NCBI GenBank assembly: GCA_013372965.1
Contig: JABXIR010000228.1
Coordinates: 1 to 14,053, forward strand
Direction of reading: 5' to 3'
DNA: 14,053 nucleotides
Source: Gammaproteobacteria bacterium
Lineage (GTDB): Bacteria > Pseudomonadota > Gammaproteobacteria > Pseudomonadales > DSM-25080
The notes under the pieces were generated by a model, which did no database searches, was not told the DNA's origin, and saw only the letters and a list, made by a program, of their open reading frames with translations. The position numbers were made by a program, and so were the translations under genes. This document shows, piece after piece, positions 1-7,643 of this stretch (positions within the stretch are counted from its first letter, which is position 1; each line of letters starts with the position of its first letter).

Positions 1-24
1 AGACAACGACACCTAGGAGTTTAC

Positions 25-222
25 ATGCGTTCTAACGCTCGAAAGCGTAGCTTCAACCTGCTCAAACGGGTTCTACGTTCATTTAACCGAAAGATCATCT
101 TCACCGTACGCCTCAGTGCTGCATTTTTTATGATCTCCGTCATCACGATCGGTTTCTTATCGAAAACCTCTCTATCTCGATTTACTCAAGCTAAGCGAAA
201 CCTTATAGCTACATGGTCTTAA
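25..222 (+). CDS. Possible small basic membrane peptide / leader ORF ahead of putP
   Basis: A 65-codon ORF with an ATG start and a strong AGGAG ribosome-binding site at 15-19, 5 nt before the start. The product is strongly basic in its first 24 residues (many Arg/Lys), then has one hydrophobic stretch at about residues 24-45 that could span the membrane, then another basic tail. It contains no proline codon, so it does not look like a classical proline attenuator peptide. Its TAA stop (220-222) lies inside the first codons of putP, a 10-nt overlap, and putP itself has no good ribosome-binding site. This favours translational coupling: ribosomes finishing this ORF could restart on putP. I recognise no family. 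It could be a real small protein, a regulatory leader, or a chance ORF in the putP 5' untranslated region. Confidence 0.4.
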   Translation: MRSNARKRSFNLLKRVLRSFNRKIIFTVRLSAAFFMISVITIGFLSKTSLSRFTQAKRNLIATWS

Positions 223-1718
223 ATATTTACACCGTGCTGGCAATTACCATCTACTGCATGGTAATGCTCGGCATCGGCTTGCTCGCATTTCGTACCGCCA
301 ACTCTAACATCAATGGTTTCCTTCTAGGTGGCCGTCAAGTCGGCCCTGCTACAACGGCACTTTCGGCCGGGGCTTCAGATATGAGCGGATGGATGCTCAT
401 GGGACTACCTGGCGCGATGTATCTTGGCGGATTTGATACTCTCTGGATTGCACTCGGACTTATAACGGGGGCGTGGATGAACTATATAGTGATCGCCCCC
501 CGACTCAGAGTAATGACCGAAATGTACGACGATGCTTTAACCGTTCCTACATTTCTGGGTCGTCGCTTTCCCGACAAGCAATTAAGCTTGCAGCTAATCG
601 CAGGAGCTACAACGTTAGTTTTCTTTACCTTTTACACTGCGTCAGGTCTCGTTGCAGGCGGCAAGTTATTTGAAGCAATGTTTGGCACCAGCTTTGCGCT
701 CGGAGCGTTCATTACTGCCTCTATCGTCGTGGCTTACACCTTTGTCGGCGGATTTCTCGCCGTGAGTGTTACCGACTTTGTTCAAGGCGTCATTATGTTC
801 ATCGCGCTCCTTATGATTCCAATCGCGGCAACGTTGAGCTTCGATGGTGTTGGCGAAGTGAATTCAATTGCCCTTTCTCAGATACCGTCTCTCTCCGAGT
901 CGCTAAGCTCTGTCACAGCGCTTGGATTAATCTCGGCGCTCGCATGGGGGCTGGGTTACTTTGGCCAGCCTCACATCATTGTGCGCTTTATGGCAATTAG
1001 GTCAGTGTCGGAAATCCCGAAAGCTCGTCGAATTGGAATGTTTTGGATGACGGTCACTCTAACGGGCGCACTTCTGACCGGATTTGTCGGCGTCGCTTAC
1101 GTGACCAAGTTTGGAACCGGCTTGACCGATCCCGAAACCATCTTTATCCATCTAGCACAGGTGCTATTTCACCCTCTGATCGGCGGTTTCCTTCTGGCCG
1201 CTGTGTTAGCCGCAATAATGAGTACGATCTCGTCTCAGTTACTCGTTTCATCGAGCGCCCTAACTGAGGATATCGCCAAGGCAATCCCCTCAATGTCATT
1301 CAACTCGCGAACCGAGTTGTTGGTTGGCCGCCTGGGTGTTATCGCAGTGGCTGTCGCAGCACTACTGCTATCCCTTGCGAGTGCAGACAACGTACTGACC
1401 ATGGTAAGCCATGCGTGGGCAGGTTTTGGAGCAGCCTTTGGACCTCTAATGATCGCAAGTCTCTGCTGGCCTAAGACGACAGGCACAGCAGCGATTAGCT
1501 CGATGTTGTCGGGCGGGACTGTGGTGATCGCATGGATCTACGGTCCGTTTACCATCGGTGGGGTAGCCACTCAGGGCGTCATTTATGCGATGGTTCCAGG
1601 CTTCCTTGTTAGCACCATAATCCTCGTGGTTGTCTCCAAGCTGACCTTCAATGCGGCGGACTTATCACGTGCGAATGATTCAATTGATTTACTCAAGCAG
1701 CAAATAAAAACGGCATAG
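213..1718 (+). CDS. putP: Sodium/proline symporter PutP (SSS family)
   Basis: Inner-membrane symporter of the solute:sodium symporter family that imports L-proline with Na+. The 501-residue length fits E. coli PutP (about 502), and hydrophobic segments run along the whole protein as expected for about 13 helices. The helix-2 signature SAGASDMSGW is at residues 51-60; D56 and S58 match the E. coli Na+ site residues D55 and S57. The helix-9 motif AAIMSTISSQLL carries S337/T338, matching S340/T341. GWGLGYFGQPHI-like sequence and the AWAGFGAAFGP segment are also typical. The ATG at 213 lacks a clear ribosome-binding site and overlaps the stop of the upstream 65-codon ORF. proB starts 3 nt after the putP stop, so transport and synthesis of proline are probably cotranscribed. 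Substrate assignment rests on close motif match plus the proBA context. Confidence 0.93.
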   Translation: MVLNIYTVLAITIYCMVMLGIGLLAFRTANSNINGFLLGGRQVGPATTALSAGASDMSGWMLMGLPGAMYLGGFDTLWIALGLITGAWMNYIVIAPRLRVMTEMYDDALTVPTFLGRRFPDKQLSLQLIAGATTLVFFTFYTASGLVAGGKLFEAMFGTSFALGAFITASIVVAYTFVGGFLAVSVTDFVQGVIMFIALLMIPIAATLSFDGVGEVNSIALSQIPSLSESLSSVTALGLISALAWGLGYFGQPHIIVRFMAIRSVSEIPKARRIGMFWMTVTLTGALLTGFVGVAYVTKFGTGLTDPETIFIHLAQVLFHPLIGGFLLAAVLAAIMSTISSQLLVSSSALTEDIAKAIPSMSFNSRTELLVGRLGVIAVAVAALLLSLASADNVLTMVSHAWAGFGAAFGPLMIASLCWPKTTGTAAISSMLSGGTVVIAWIYGPFTIGGVATQGVIYAMVPGFLVSTIILVVVSKLTFNAADLSRANDSIDLLKQQIKTA

Positions 1719-1721
1719 ATT

Positions 1722-2816
1722 ATGAAATCAACAAGACTTGTGATTAAGGTCGGAAGCGCCCTTATTGCGCCTGACGAAAATGGTTGTTCTACCAAATTTA
1801 TGAAGCCCATCGCAGCGTTTATTAACACGCTGCGAGCTAACGGTACCGAGGTGATCTTAGTATCATCTGGGGCAGTGGCCGCGGCAAAAGGAATGTTCAA
1901 CTCTCCAACGTTTAATCAAATCGAACGGCGCAAAGCTCAGGCCGCTGCAGGTCAGACGAATATGATCTCAATGTGGTCGGAGATGCTTGCAATGCCTTGC
2001 GCGCAAATGCTGATGACACACCAAGACCTCAGTAACATCGGTCGTTTTCAAAGTATTCGAAAGACCTTGGATGAACTTCTGACGGAGGGAATATTGCCGA
2101 TCGTTAACGAGAATGACTCGGTTTCCACCAAACAATCGCGTGTCGGTGATAACGACAACTTGTCAGCGATGATTGCCACCGCTGCTAATGCTGACACGCT
2201 CATACTGTGCAGTGATATTGACGGTCTTTACACCGCTCCACCGGCCTCCTCGCCTGATGCGAGAAAACTCAGCATTGTTAAGTCTATTACTGATGACATC
2301 CGAGCGATGGCCGGTGATGTTAACTCATCCATGGGTACGGGTGGCATGATTACGAAGATTCAAGCCGTCGAGAAAGCGGCCTCATCGGGAGTAACCACCT
2401 ATCTCATCAACGGCTTTGACGAGGATGCATTCACCCAGCTTTTGAATGGCAATAACCCTGGTACGTTATTTGAACCAAGCGTTAAACCACTCAGTGATCC
2501 CGAGCACTACTGGCGTCACACTGCACCCACCGCGGGCACTATTGTCGTCGACAGCGGCAAGTCTACCGTTGATAAAGGTGCCTTAGAAGTCGAGCCCTTA
2601 CTCGATGAGAACCGCATCAAAACCATCCAGGGCGACTTTAACGTGGGTGACACGATTGAAGTTCACACATCTGCTGGCCTAAAAATCGCAAAGGGTGTCT
2701 CAAACTACAGCTCCTGTACCTTAAAGCTGTTGCAGCGTATCGACCTCGACGCGATCATCACACCTTTGAGTGCGGAGCAACTCATTAATCCTGCAGAAGG
2801 AGCATTATTCCAATGA
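1722..2816 (+). CDS. proB: Glutamate 5-kinase ProB (amino-acid kinase + PUA domain)
   Basis: Cytosolic enzyme for the first step of proline synthesis: ATP-dependent phosphorylation of L-glutamate to gamma-glutamyl phosphate, which is handed to ProA. The amino-acid kinase domain fills about residues 1-250: VIKVGS at 7-12 (phosphate-contacting K9), SSGAVAAAKG at 48-57, the glutamate-binding GDNDNLSA at 142-149, and the nucleotide-site motif MGTGGM at 204-209. A PUA domain follows at about 268-350, as in the 367-residue E. coli enzyme; it is somewhat diverged but keeps the G-F-x-G-D core and the IAKGVSNYSS segment. The ATG is 3 nt after the putP stop with only a weak purine-rich site, suggesting reinitiation. 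The stop overlaps the proA start (ATGA). In known ProB enzymes proline feedback-inhibits the kinase; whether this one keeps that cannot be judged by eye. Confidence 0.96.
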   Translation: MKSTRLVIKVGSALIAPDENGCSTKFMKPIAAFINTLRANGTEVILVSSGAVAAAKGMFNSPTFNQIERRKAQAAAGQTNMISMWSEMLAMPCAQMLMTHQDLSNIGRFQSIRKTLDELLTEGILPIVNENDSVSTKQSRVGDNDNLSAMIATAANADTLILCSDIDGLYTAPPASSPDARKLSIVKSITDDIRAMAGDVNSSMGTGGMITKIQAVEKAASSGVTTYLINGFDEDAFTQLLNGNNPGTLFEPSVKPLSDPEHYWRHTAPTAGTIVVDSGKSTVDKGALEVEPLLDENRIKTIQGDFNVGDTIEVHTSAGLKIAKGVSNYSSCTLKLLQRIDLDAIITPLSAEQLINPAEGALFQ

Positions 2817-4066
2817 AAACCACGAGTGCAGCACATATCAGTGAGCAAGCGAAATTCGCAGCGCGTACCTTGCGTACACTGACTACCGAACAGAAAAATA
2901 CCGTCTTAAAAGCGATTGCGGAGCGTCTAAGCTCTGCTAGCGATCAAATCATTGAGGCGAATTCGAAGGACCTCAATACTGCGAAATCCCAAAACCTGTC
3001 GGCGGCGATGATCGACCGTCTTCGGCTGAACGAAGAACGTATCAAAAGCATGGCCGATTCACTGCGAGAAGTAGCAGACTTAAATGATCCGGTGGGCGTA
3101 CAACGATCACTCGGCTTGCAGCAAAGTGGTATCGAAGTTTTAAAGAAACGAATTCCGATTGGCGTTATTTTAATGATTTACGAGAGTCGCCCTAACGTTA
3201 CCGTTGAGGCTGCATCACTCGCGTTTAAGTCAGGTAATGCCATTATCCTCAAAGGGGGCAAAGAAGCAGCGAATTCAAACCGTGTACTCGCTGACATCAT
3301 CCAAGCAACACTCGTCGAGTTTGGCATCGACAAACATGCGGTTCAATCCATCTCGACCTCAGACCGCTCAGTTGTGAGCACACTTCTGAAACGTGATGAG
3401 GATATCGACTTGGTCATTCCTCGAGGTGGCACCACATTAATCGACTTCGTCAATGAGACCAGCCGTATTCCAGTCATTCAGCACTACCAAGGAGTCTGCC
3501 ACTTATACGTCGATAAGTCAGCAGATCTCGCCATGGCGCTTGACCTATTAATTAACGGTAAAACACAGCGTGTCGGCGTTTGCAACGCACTTGAAGGATT
3601 AGTCGTGCATCAAGATATTGCCGACGACTTTCTAAACGTCGCAGTTCAACATCTTCGTCACTACGGTGTCGAAATTTTCGGTTGCGATAGAACCAGCGAA
3701 CTTAGTGCCGTTGACAAAGTCCTTAAGCTAAACGACTTTGGTCAGGAGTACCTGGCGAAGAAGATCGCTATACGCGTCGTCTCCTCTCTGGACGAAGCGA
3801 TCGACCATATCGATCAGTTCGGCAGCCAGCACACTGAAGTTATTTGCACAGAAGACCAACAACGCGCTGATCAGTTTATTCAGTCGGTTGATGCAGCGGT
3901 AACGATGCATAATTCGTCGTCGCGCTTTTCAGATGGGGGGGAGCTGGGCCTAGGCGCTGAGATTGGCATAGCAACAACCAAGCTCCACGCTTATGGCCCA
4001 ATGGGGCTTGAGAGTCTCACAACAGAAAAATTCGTGGTGAGAGGCTCTGGCCAGGTTCGAGCTTAG
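2813..4066 (+). CDS. proA: Gamma-glutamyl phosphate reductase ProA
   Basis: NADPH-dependent enzyme that reduces gamma-glutamyl phosphate to glutamate 5-semialdehyde, which cyclises to pyrroline-5-carboxylate. At 417 residues it equals the E. coli protein. It belongs to the aldehyde dehydrogenase superfamily; the catalytic cysteine lies in the RVGVCNALE motif at C257. Other family hallmarks are IPIGVILMIYESRPNV near residue 116 and the VIPRGG segment near 203. The ATG overlaps the proB stop as ATGA, and a strong AGAAGGAG site lies at 2795-2802, 10 nt before the start, so proA has its own good ribosome-binding site as well as coupling. The last gene of proline synthesis, proC, is not in this window. 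proA ends 6 nt from the end of the convergent dsrE-like gene. Confidence 0.97.
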   Translation: MKTTSAAHISEQAKFAARTLRTLTTEQKNTVLKAIAERLSSASDQIIEANSKDLNTAKSQNLSAAMIDRLRLNEERIKSMADSLREVADLNDPVGVQRSLGLQQSGIEVLKKRIPIGVILMIYESRPNVTVEAASLAFKSGNAIILKGGKEAANSNRVLADIIQATLVEFGIDKHAVQSISTSDRSVVSTLLKRDEDIDLVIPRGGTTLIDFVNETSRIPVIQHYQGVCHLYVDKSADLAMALDLLINGKTQRVGVCNALEGLVVHQDIADDFLNVAVQHLRHYGVEIFGCDRTSELSAVDKVLKLNDFGQEYLAKKIAIRVVSSLDEAIDHIDQFGSQHTEVICTEDQQRADQFIQSVDAAVTMHNSSSRFSDGGELGLGAEIGIATTKLHAYGPMGLESLTTEKFVVRGSGQVRA

Positions 4067-4072
4067 CCCAAA

Positions 4073-4594
4073 CTAAAATGGGTTGGTGGTATACCCTTCC
4101 CTTACTAACAGCGCATGCGCTGTCATTGCCGAAAGCGCAACCTCAACGCCGTCGATCATGTCGTCTTTTTTGACTTCATGATAGGCGGCCGACTGCCCGC
4201 ATACGATAACCCTGACGCCCGCCGAAATTAGCGCCTCGATTAAACCTATGTTCGCATTTTCCGTATCGTGGCGGTTACGATAGGCGTCCGCATTCATAAC
4301 TTCGTGAGTTGCCGCGCCGTGCAAGACGACTGCTAGTGTCATCTCGTCTTCTGCAACACCATGCGCTAAATGCATATTATAGAAGCGCGCGGCACTATTG
4401 ATCGCTCCACTGAATTCTCCTACTTCCGTTTTTGCAACGTCGAACGCAACCTTAAAATGTGTGCCTTCCGGTATCGCCACATCGGCTGACACCTCGAAAT
4501 ATCGGCCATAACCGTCGATAAAGTCGGGCTCATCTGCCAACGCCACTGGCGCCATCAATAGCACCACAACAAACCAAAAATAATACATCTCCAT
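4073..4594 (-). CDS. Secreted DsrE-family protein
   Basis: Member of the DsrE/YchN-like family, small alpha/beta proteins linked in characterised cases to sulfur relay. This version is exported: residues 1-20 form a signal peptide with a hydrophobic core (WFVVVLLMAPVALA) ending in an ALA-D cleavage site, so the mature protein should be periplasmic. The DsrE-like fold follows, with the conserved cysteine at C132 in VIVCGQSAAYH, the position of the family's reactive Cys. No other cysteine is seen in the mature part. Role of periplasmic DsrE proteins is unknown. It is the last gene of the seven-gene minus-strand run, 27 nt after the COA1-like gene. Start choice is open: the first ATG (4594) is only 3 nt from a GAGGAG site, whereas the second ATG (4588) is 9 nt away and may be the true start; the signal peptide survives either way. 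Confidence 0.83.
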   Translation of the reverse strand: MEMYYFWFVVVLLMAPVALADEPDFIDGYGRYFEVSADVAIPEGTHFKVAFDVAKTEVGEFSGAINSAARFYNMHLAHGVAEDEMTLAVVLHGAATHEVMNADAYRNRHDTENANIGLIEALISAGVRVIVCGQSAAYHEVKKDDMIDGVEVALSAMTAHALLVREGYTTNPF

Positions 4595-4597
4595 TAT

Positions 4598-4603
4598 CTC
4601 CTC
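4598..4603 (-). promoter_or_regulatory. Ribosome-binding site of the DsrE-family gene
   Basis: GAGGAG on the minus strand. It is 3 nt from the ATG at 4594 and 9 nt from the in-frame ATG at 4588. The usual spacing of 5-9 nt favours the second ATG, making the protein two residues shorter. Confidence 0.55.
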
Positions 4604-4621
4604 GTAAATTTTATACCCCCC

Positions 4622-5056
4622 TCAGAGGGTCGTTTGGTTTTTCGATGCCTGAGCATGCCCATTTTTGATTACCACGATCGCTGAGTTTGAGCCACTCACG
4701 TCAACACGCAAGTCCAACAGCTGCCATTGATGCTTCGTTTTAATCGCCGAGACAAATACGGTCCCATGACGAATCGATCCGTCGATTTCATAATGAAGTA
4801 TCGCACGGCCATTGCCGTCGAAGTCGGTATTTACATTACCCAACACCCACCAAGATGGCTCGATAGGAAGACCAATCGACGCCACTATGTCGGGGTGTGT
4901 CTTTATCGACTCTAAAGACAATTGATAGGCATCCCCCTTGATCGAGGCGTATAGAAAATAGAATGGCAGGATAAAGCTTGCCAGCATAAGCGCGCCAATA
5001 CCCATGCCGATGAACCACCATTTACGATTATTCTTCGTGACTTGATCGGTGACCAA
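4622..5056 (-). CDS. COA1-like (cytochrome c oxidase assembly factor 1 family) membrane protein
   Basis: A 144-residue protein with one N-terminal transmembrane helix (about residues 14-37, preceded by basic residues, so N-in) and a soluble domain facing the periplasm. The soluble part matches the bacterial COA1 family pattern: a GDAYQLSLE helix near 41, then P-D-I-V-A-S-I-G-x-P-I-E and a W-V-x-G-N-V-N strand, then a H-G-T-V-F-V-S-A strand. In mitochondria Coa1 helps assemble cytochrome oxidase; bacterial members are named by similarity and their function is unproven. The start is a TTG at 5056, 5 nt after the stop of the TauE/SafE gene; a GGAG lies 9 nt before it, overlapping the end of the upstream gene. 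No better in-frame ATG exists before residue 18, which would remove part of the helix. Confidence 0.72.
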   Translation of the reverse strand: MVTDQVTKNNRKWWFIGMGIGALMLASFILPFYFLYASIKGDAYQLSLESIKTHPDIVASIGLPIEPSWWVLGNVNTDFDGNGRAILHYEIDGSIRHGTVFVSAIKTKHQWQLLDLRVDVSGSNSAIVVIKNGHAQASKNQTTL

Positions 5057-5061
5057 ATTTA

Positions 5062-5823
5062 TTACTCCGTTAAGCCAAGTAAATTAAACAACGAACGTAG
5101 CATCAAGATCATTGAAACGATCAGTAAAACGATGAACACAATGTTCATGAATCGCTGTTCGTCGACTTTATGATGCAGCCAATTTCCAACGATTGCCCCG
5201 AGTACAACTGCCGGTGCCAATCCGAATACGCTACTTAGAGCGGGTGACAATCGGCCGTCAGTTACGTACATAAGCGTTAACATGCAGTTGAGAACCAGCC
5301 AAACAACAATTAAGCTCGCTCGAAAGACCGATTTGGAAATCTGAGACTTAGCGAGCGCGTAGACTAATAAGGGGCCGCCAGAAGCAAACATACCGTGAAT
5401 AACGCCCGCGCCAACCAAACAAATACGGCGAGCGGCGGTTGATAATTGCCTTGGCTGAATAGAACGCAATGATCGAACTGCGAATAACGCCACCAGCGCG
5501 GCAAAGACCAGCTTAACCCCGTCTGAGTTTAGCCAACTGGGAATTAAATAACCGAGTACCAAGCCAACCAGCATTAATGGCAGAACCGTCTTCAACAGTA
5601 ATTGCCAACCGATATAGTGACGATTCAACCAGGCCATCGGAAAATTCATGACCAGGGTTAACGGCACTAAAATGACTAACAACTGTTGCAGGTCATAAAC
5701 CAGCGCACCGGCGCTCAAAGCCAGTACGATACTTCCGAACCCCGTCATCGCACCGATGCCGTAAGCCATAAATATGATGACAAACAAGGCGATATAGATT
5801 GGTGTGTCTAACCCCGCGATCAT
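5062..5823 (-). CDS. TauE/SafE-family membrane exporter
   Basis: A 253-residue polytopic inner-membrane protein of the TauE/SafE (sulfite exporter) family, in which characterised members export sulfite, sulfoacetate or other organosulfonates. About eight hydrophobic segments are arranged as two repeated halves. The first half carries G-I-G-A-M-T-G-F-G-S (residues 22-31) and the second GVIHGMFASGGPLLVY, both family hallmarks. The substrate cannot be read from sequence, and many family members are not sulfite carriers. The ATG at 5823 is 3 nt after the stop of the SDR gene, with GAAGAG 6 nt before it. The COA1-like gene starts 5 nt after its stop. Its place beside an FMO and a DsrE protein makes an organosulfur substrate a reasonable guess, no more. 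Confidence 0.87.
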   Translation of the reverse strand: MIAGLDTPIYIALFVIIFMAYGIGAMTGFGSIVLALSAGALVYDLQQLLVILVPLTLVMNFPMAWLNRHYIGWQLLLKTVLPLMLVGLVLGYLIPSWLNSDGVKLVFAALVALFAVRSLRSIQPRQLSTAARRICLVGAGVIHGMFASGGPLLVYALAKSQISKSVFRASLIVVWLVLNCMLTLMYVTDGRLSPALSSVFGLAPAVVLGAIVGNWLHHKVDEQRFMNIVFIVLLIVSMILMLRSLFNLLGLTE

Positions 5824-5826
5824 AGC

Positions 5827-6765
5827 TTACTCTTCGCCCCCTAATTTCTGACGTTGGGAAACAAAGTAATCGAATACTTCGAGCGATGTTTTCTTGGGCT
5901 CGTAACCAAACACGTCTTTCAACTTTTGGTTACTCAGTACTGGACGGTATCGCAAAAAGTCGACTTGCTCTGGCCCGTAGTGCGTTAAACCAAACCCACG
6001 AGCAACACCCAGTACACCACGAAGTAGCCAACTGGGAAGCCACAGTATGGGTTTTCCCAGCCGCTTCGCAATGTATGTAATATCGAGCGATCCGTCACCA
6101 GCCAAGTTATAGACACCGCTAGCCCCTTGCTCTACTCCCTGCACCATGATGTCAACGACGTCTTGATCCCAAATGAATACGAATGGAGACTTAGAACCGA
6201 TAATACCCAGCACAAACTTAGCGTCGAATAGTTTGGTTATTTGATTGCGAGTGCGGCTGCCCAACACTGTGCCAGGACGGAAAACGAGCACCTTCATCCA
6301 AGGTTGTTCGGCTACCGTCCGAGCGATCATCTCTTCGATCAATCGTTTGTGCCATGCGTAAGAAAACGCGCGATTACCACGAAGCTCGTCCTCCTCAGAC
6401 AACCAAGGTGGGTTATCCGGATAGTAGCCGTAAGCCGCGCCTGAACTGGTGACACATAGCTGTGACACTCGATTCCGAACGCAGGCATTCACGACATTCT
6501 GAGTGCCGTTGACATCAATATCGTATTCAAGCGATTCGTCTTGTCCTGGAATCATGACACTCGCTAAGTGCACAACGACCTCGATCTCCCACTGGGCCAC
6601 GATGTCACTTAACCTCGGATCACGAATATCACAGCACGCATATTGGTAAAGTTCGTTGCCGTCCGACGCAACGACGTCGATGCCGAAGATCTCATGATGT
6701 ATCGCAAGTTTCTCAATTAGGGCCGAGCCGATATAGCCTTTACATCCCGTGATTAAGACCCTCAT
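5827..6765 (-). CDS. NAD-dependent epimerase/dehydratase (extended SDR)
   Basis: A 312-residue cytosolic extended short-chain dehydrogenase. The Rossmann motif GCKGYIG is at residues 7-13 with D30 at the end of strand 2, which favours NAD(H) over NADP(H). HLAS at 66-69 stabilises the fold, and the active site is S107/S108 in SSGAAYG with Y136 and K140 in the YAWHK signature. The C-terminal third shows the LRYRPVLSN-K segment seen in UDP-sugar-epimerase-like proteins, but no sugar-specific residues are clear, and this branch also includes steroid- and terpenoid-type dehydrogenases. The ATG overlaps the stop of the BASS gene as ATGA, with a very strong GGGAGGGG site 5 nt before the start. The substrate is unknown; the operon suggests a small oxidised metabolite rather than a cell-wall sugar. 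Confidence 0.85.
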   Translation of the reverse strand: MRVLITGCKGYIGSALIEKLAIHHEIFGIDVVASDGNELYQYACCDIRDPRLSDIVAQWEIEVVVHLASVMIPGQDESLEYDIDVNGTQNVVNACVRNRVSQLCVTSSGAAYGYYPDNPPWLSEEDELRGNRAFSYAWHKRLIEEMIARTVAEQPWMKVLVFRPGTVLGSRTRNQITKLFDAKFVLGIIGSKSPFVFIWDQDVVDIMVQGVEQGASGVYNLAGDGSLDITYIAKRLGKPILWLPSWLLRGVLGVARGFGLTHYGPEQVDFLRYRPVLSNQKLKDVFGYEPKKTSLEVFDYFVSQRQKLGGEE

Positions 6766-7643
6766 GACTGCCCCTCCCGTGGAGCGCGTCTACTCCAAAA
6801 CACACTTAAGCTGATACCGCTCATTAAATGCCAAATACTCCATGCAGCCACGATAATCAGCATTTCAGCATAACTCGAATAAAAGGTGAGGATTAACCCA
6901 AGACCCAATCCAGAGTTTTGAATGCCCGTCTCAAGCGTGACTGCACGCTGATCTCTAGCATTCAGTTTAACTAAGGTCGAAAGAAAGAAACCCGTCGATA
7001 ATGCCAATAGGTTATGTAAGATCACCACCAATACGGAGACAGAAAACAATTCGATAAAACGATCCCAGTTAGCGGCAAGCGCCACAACCACGAAGGTCGA
7101 AAGGAGTATGAGCGACAGCCGTCGAAAAAAAACAACCGATCGTTCAGCTAATTGGGGCTTTAAACGCCTCACCGATAAACCGGCGAGTAACGGTATTAAC
7201 AACACTAAAACGACGTAGCCAATAATGCTACCTGCTCCCACTTCGATCGATGTGAGTAGCTCCATTGTGGCTGGATTCAGCGACGCATAAAAACTGAAGT
7301 TTAACGGCAGAGCAACGACCGCAAGCATACTTGAGACGGCTGTCATCGAGACAGAAAGCGCCGTGTTGCCTCGGGCAATGAACGTCATGAGATTAGAGAA
7401 GTTCCCACCGGGGCAACACCCCACTAAGATGACGCCTAGCGCCATTGCGGGTGATAACTCAAAGACCACGGTGACTATATAACTCAGCATCGGTAAAGCG
7501 ATGAACTGGGCCGCTAGCCCAACGCCAATTGCACGTGGCATCGTAGCGACGCGTCGAAAGTCATCGACGGATAGACTTAGCGCAATACCGAACATCATGA
7601 ATGCCAGAATCGCGTTCATAACGTAGATAAACTCAACGGCCAT
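6762..7643 (-). CDS. BASS-family (bile acid:sodium symporter-like) transporter
   Basis: Inner-membrane Na+-coupled symporter of the BASS/SBF family; bacterial and plastid relatives carry organic acids such as pyruvate, pantothenate or 2-keto acids as well as bile acids. From the ATG at 7643 it has 293 residues and about nine to ten hydrophobic segments. Two family signatures that form the Na+ and substrate sites are visible: GCCPGGNFSN in the first half and ETGIQNSGLGLGL in the second. The chosen ATG overlaps the FMO stop as TAATG; a TTG two codons upstream (7649) would lie inside the FMO gene and is less likely. The stop overlaps the SDR start. Direction of transport and substrate are inferred only from the family: probably Na+-driven import of an organic anion used by the operon's enzymes. 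Confidence 0.88.
   Translation of the reverse strand: MAVEFIYVMNAILAFMMFGIALSLSVDDFRRVATMPRAIGVGLAAQFIALPMLSYIVTVVFELSPAMALGVILVGCCPGGNFSNLMTFIARGNTALSVSMTAVSSMLAVVALPLNFSFYASLNPATMELLTSIEVGAGSIIGYVVLVLLIPLLAGLSVRRLKPQLAERSVVFFRRLSLILLSTFVVVALAANWDRFIELFSVSVLVVILHNLLALSTGFFLSTLVKLNARDQRAVTLETGIQNSGLGLGLILTFYSSYAEMLIIVAAWSIWHLMSGISLSVFWSRRAPREGQS

Noticed and set aside
4055..4085. Possible hairpin AGCCCA...TGGGTT at the proA/DsrE convergent junction, as a terminator
   Set aside because: The stem is only 6 bp with one G-T pair, the loop is 8 nt, and no T-run follows on either strand.
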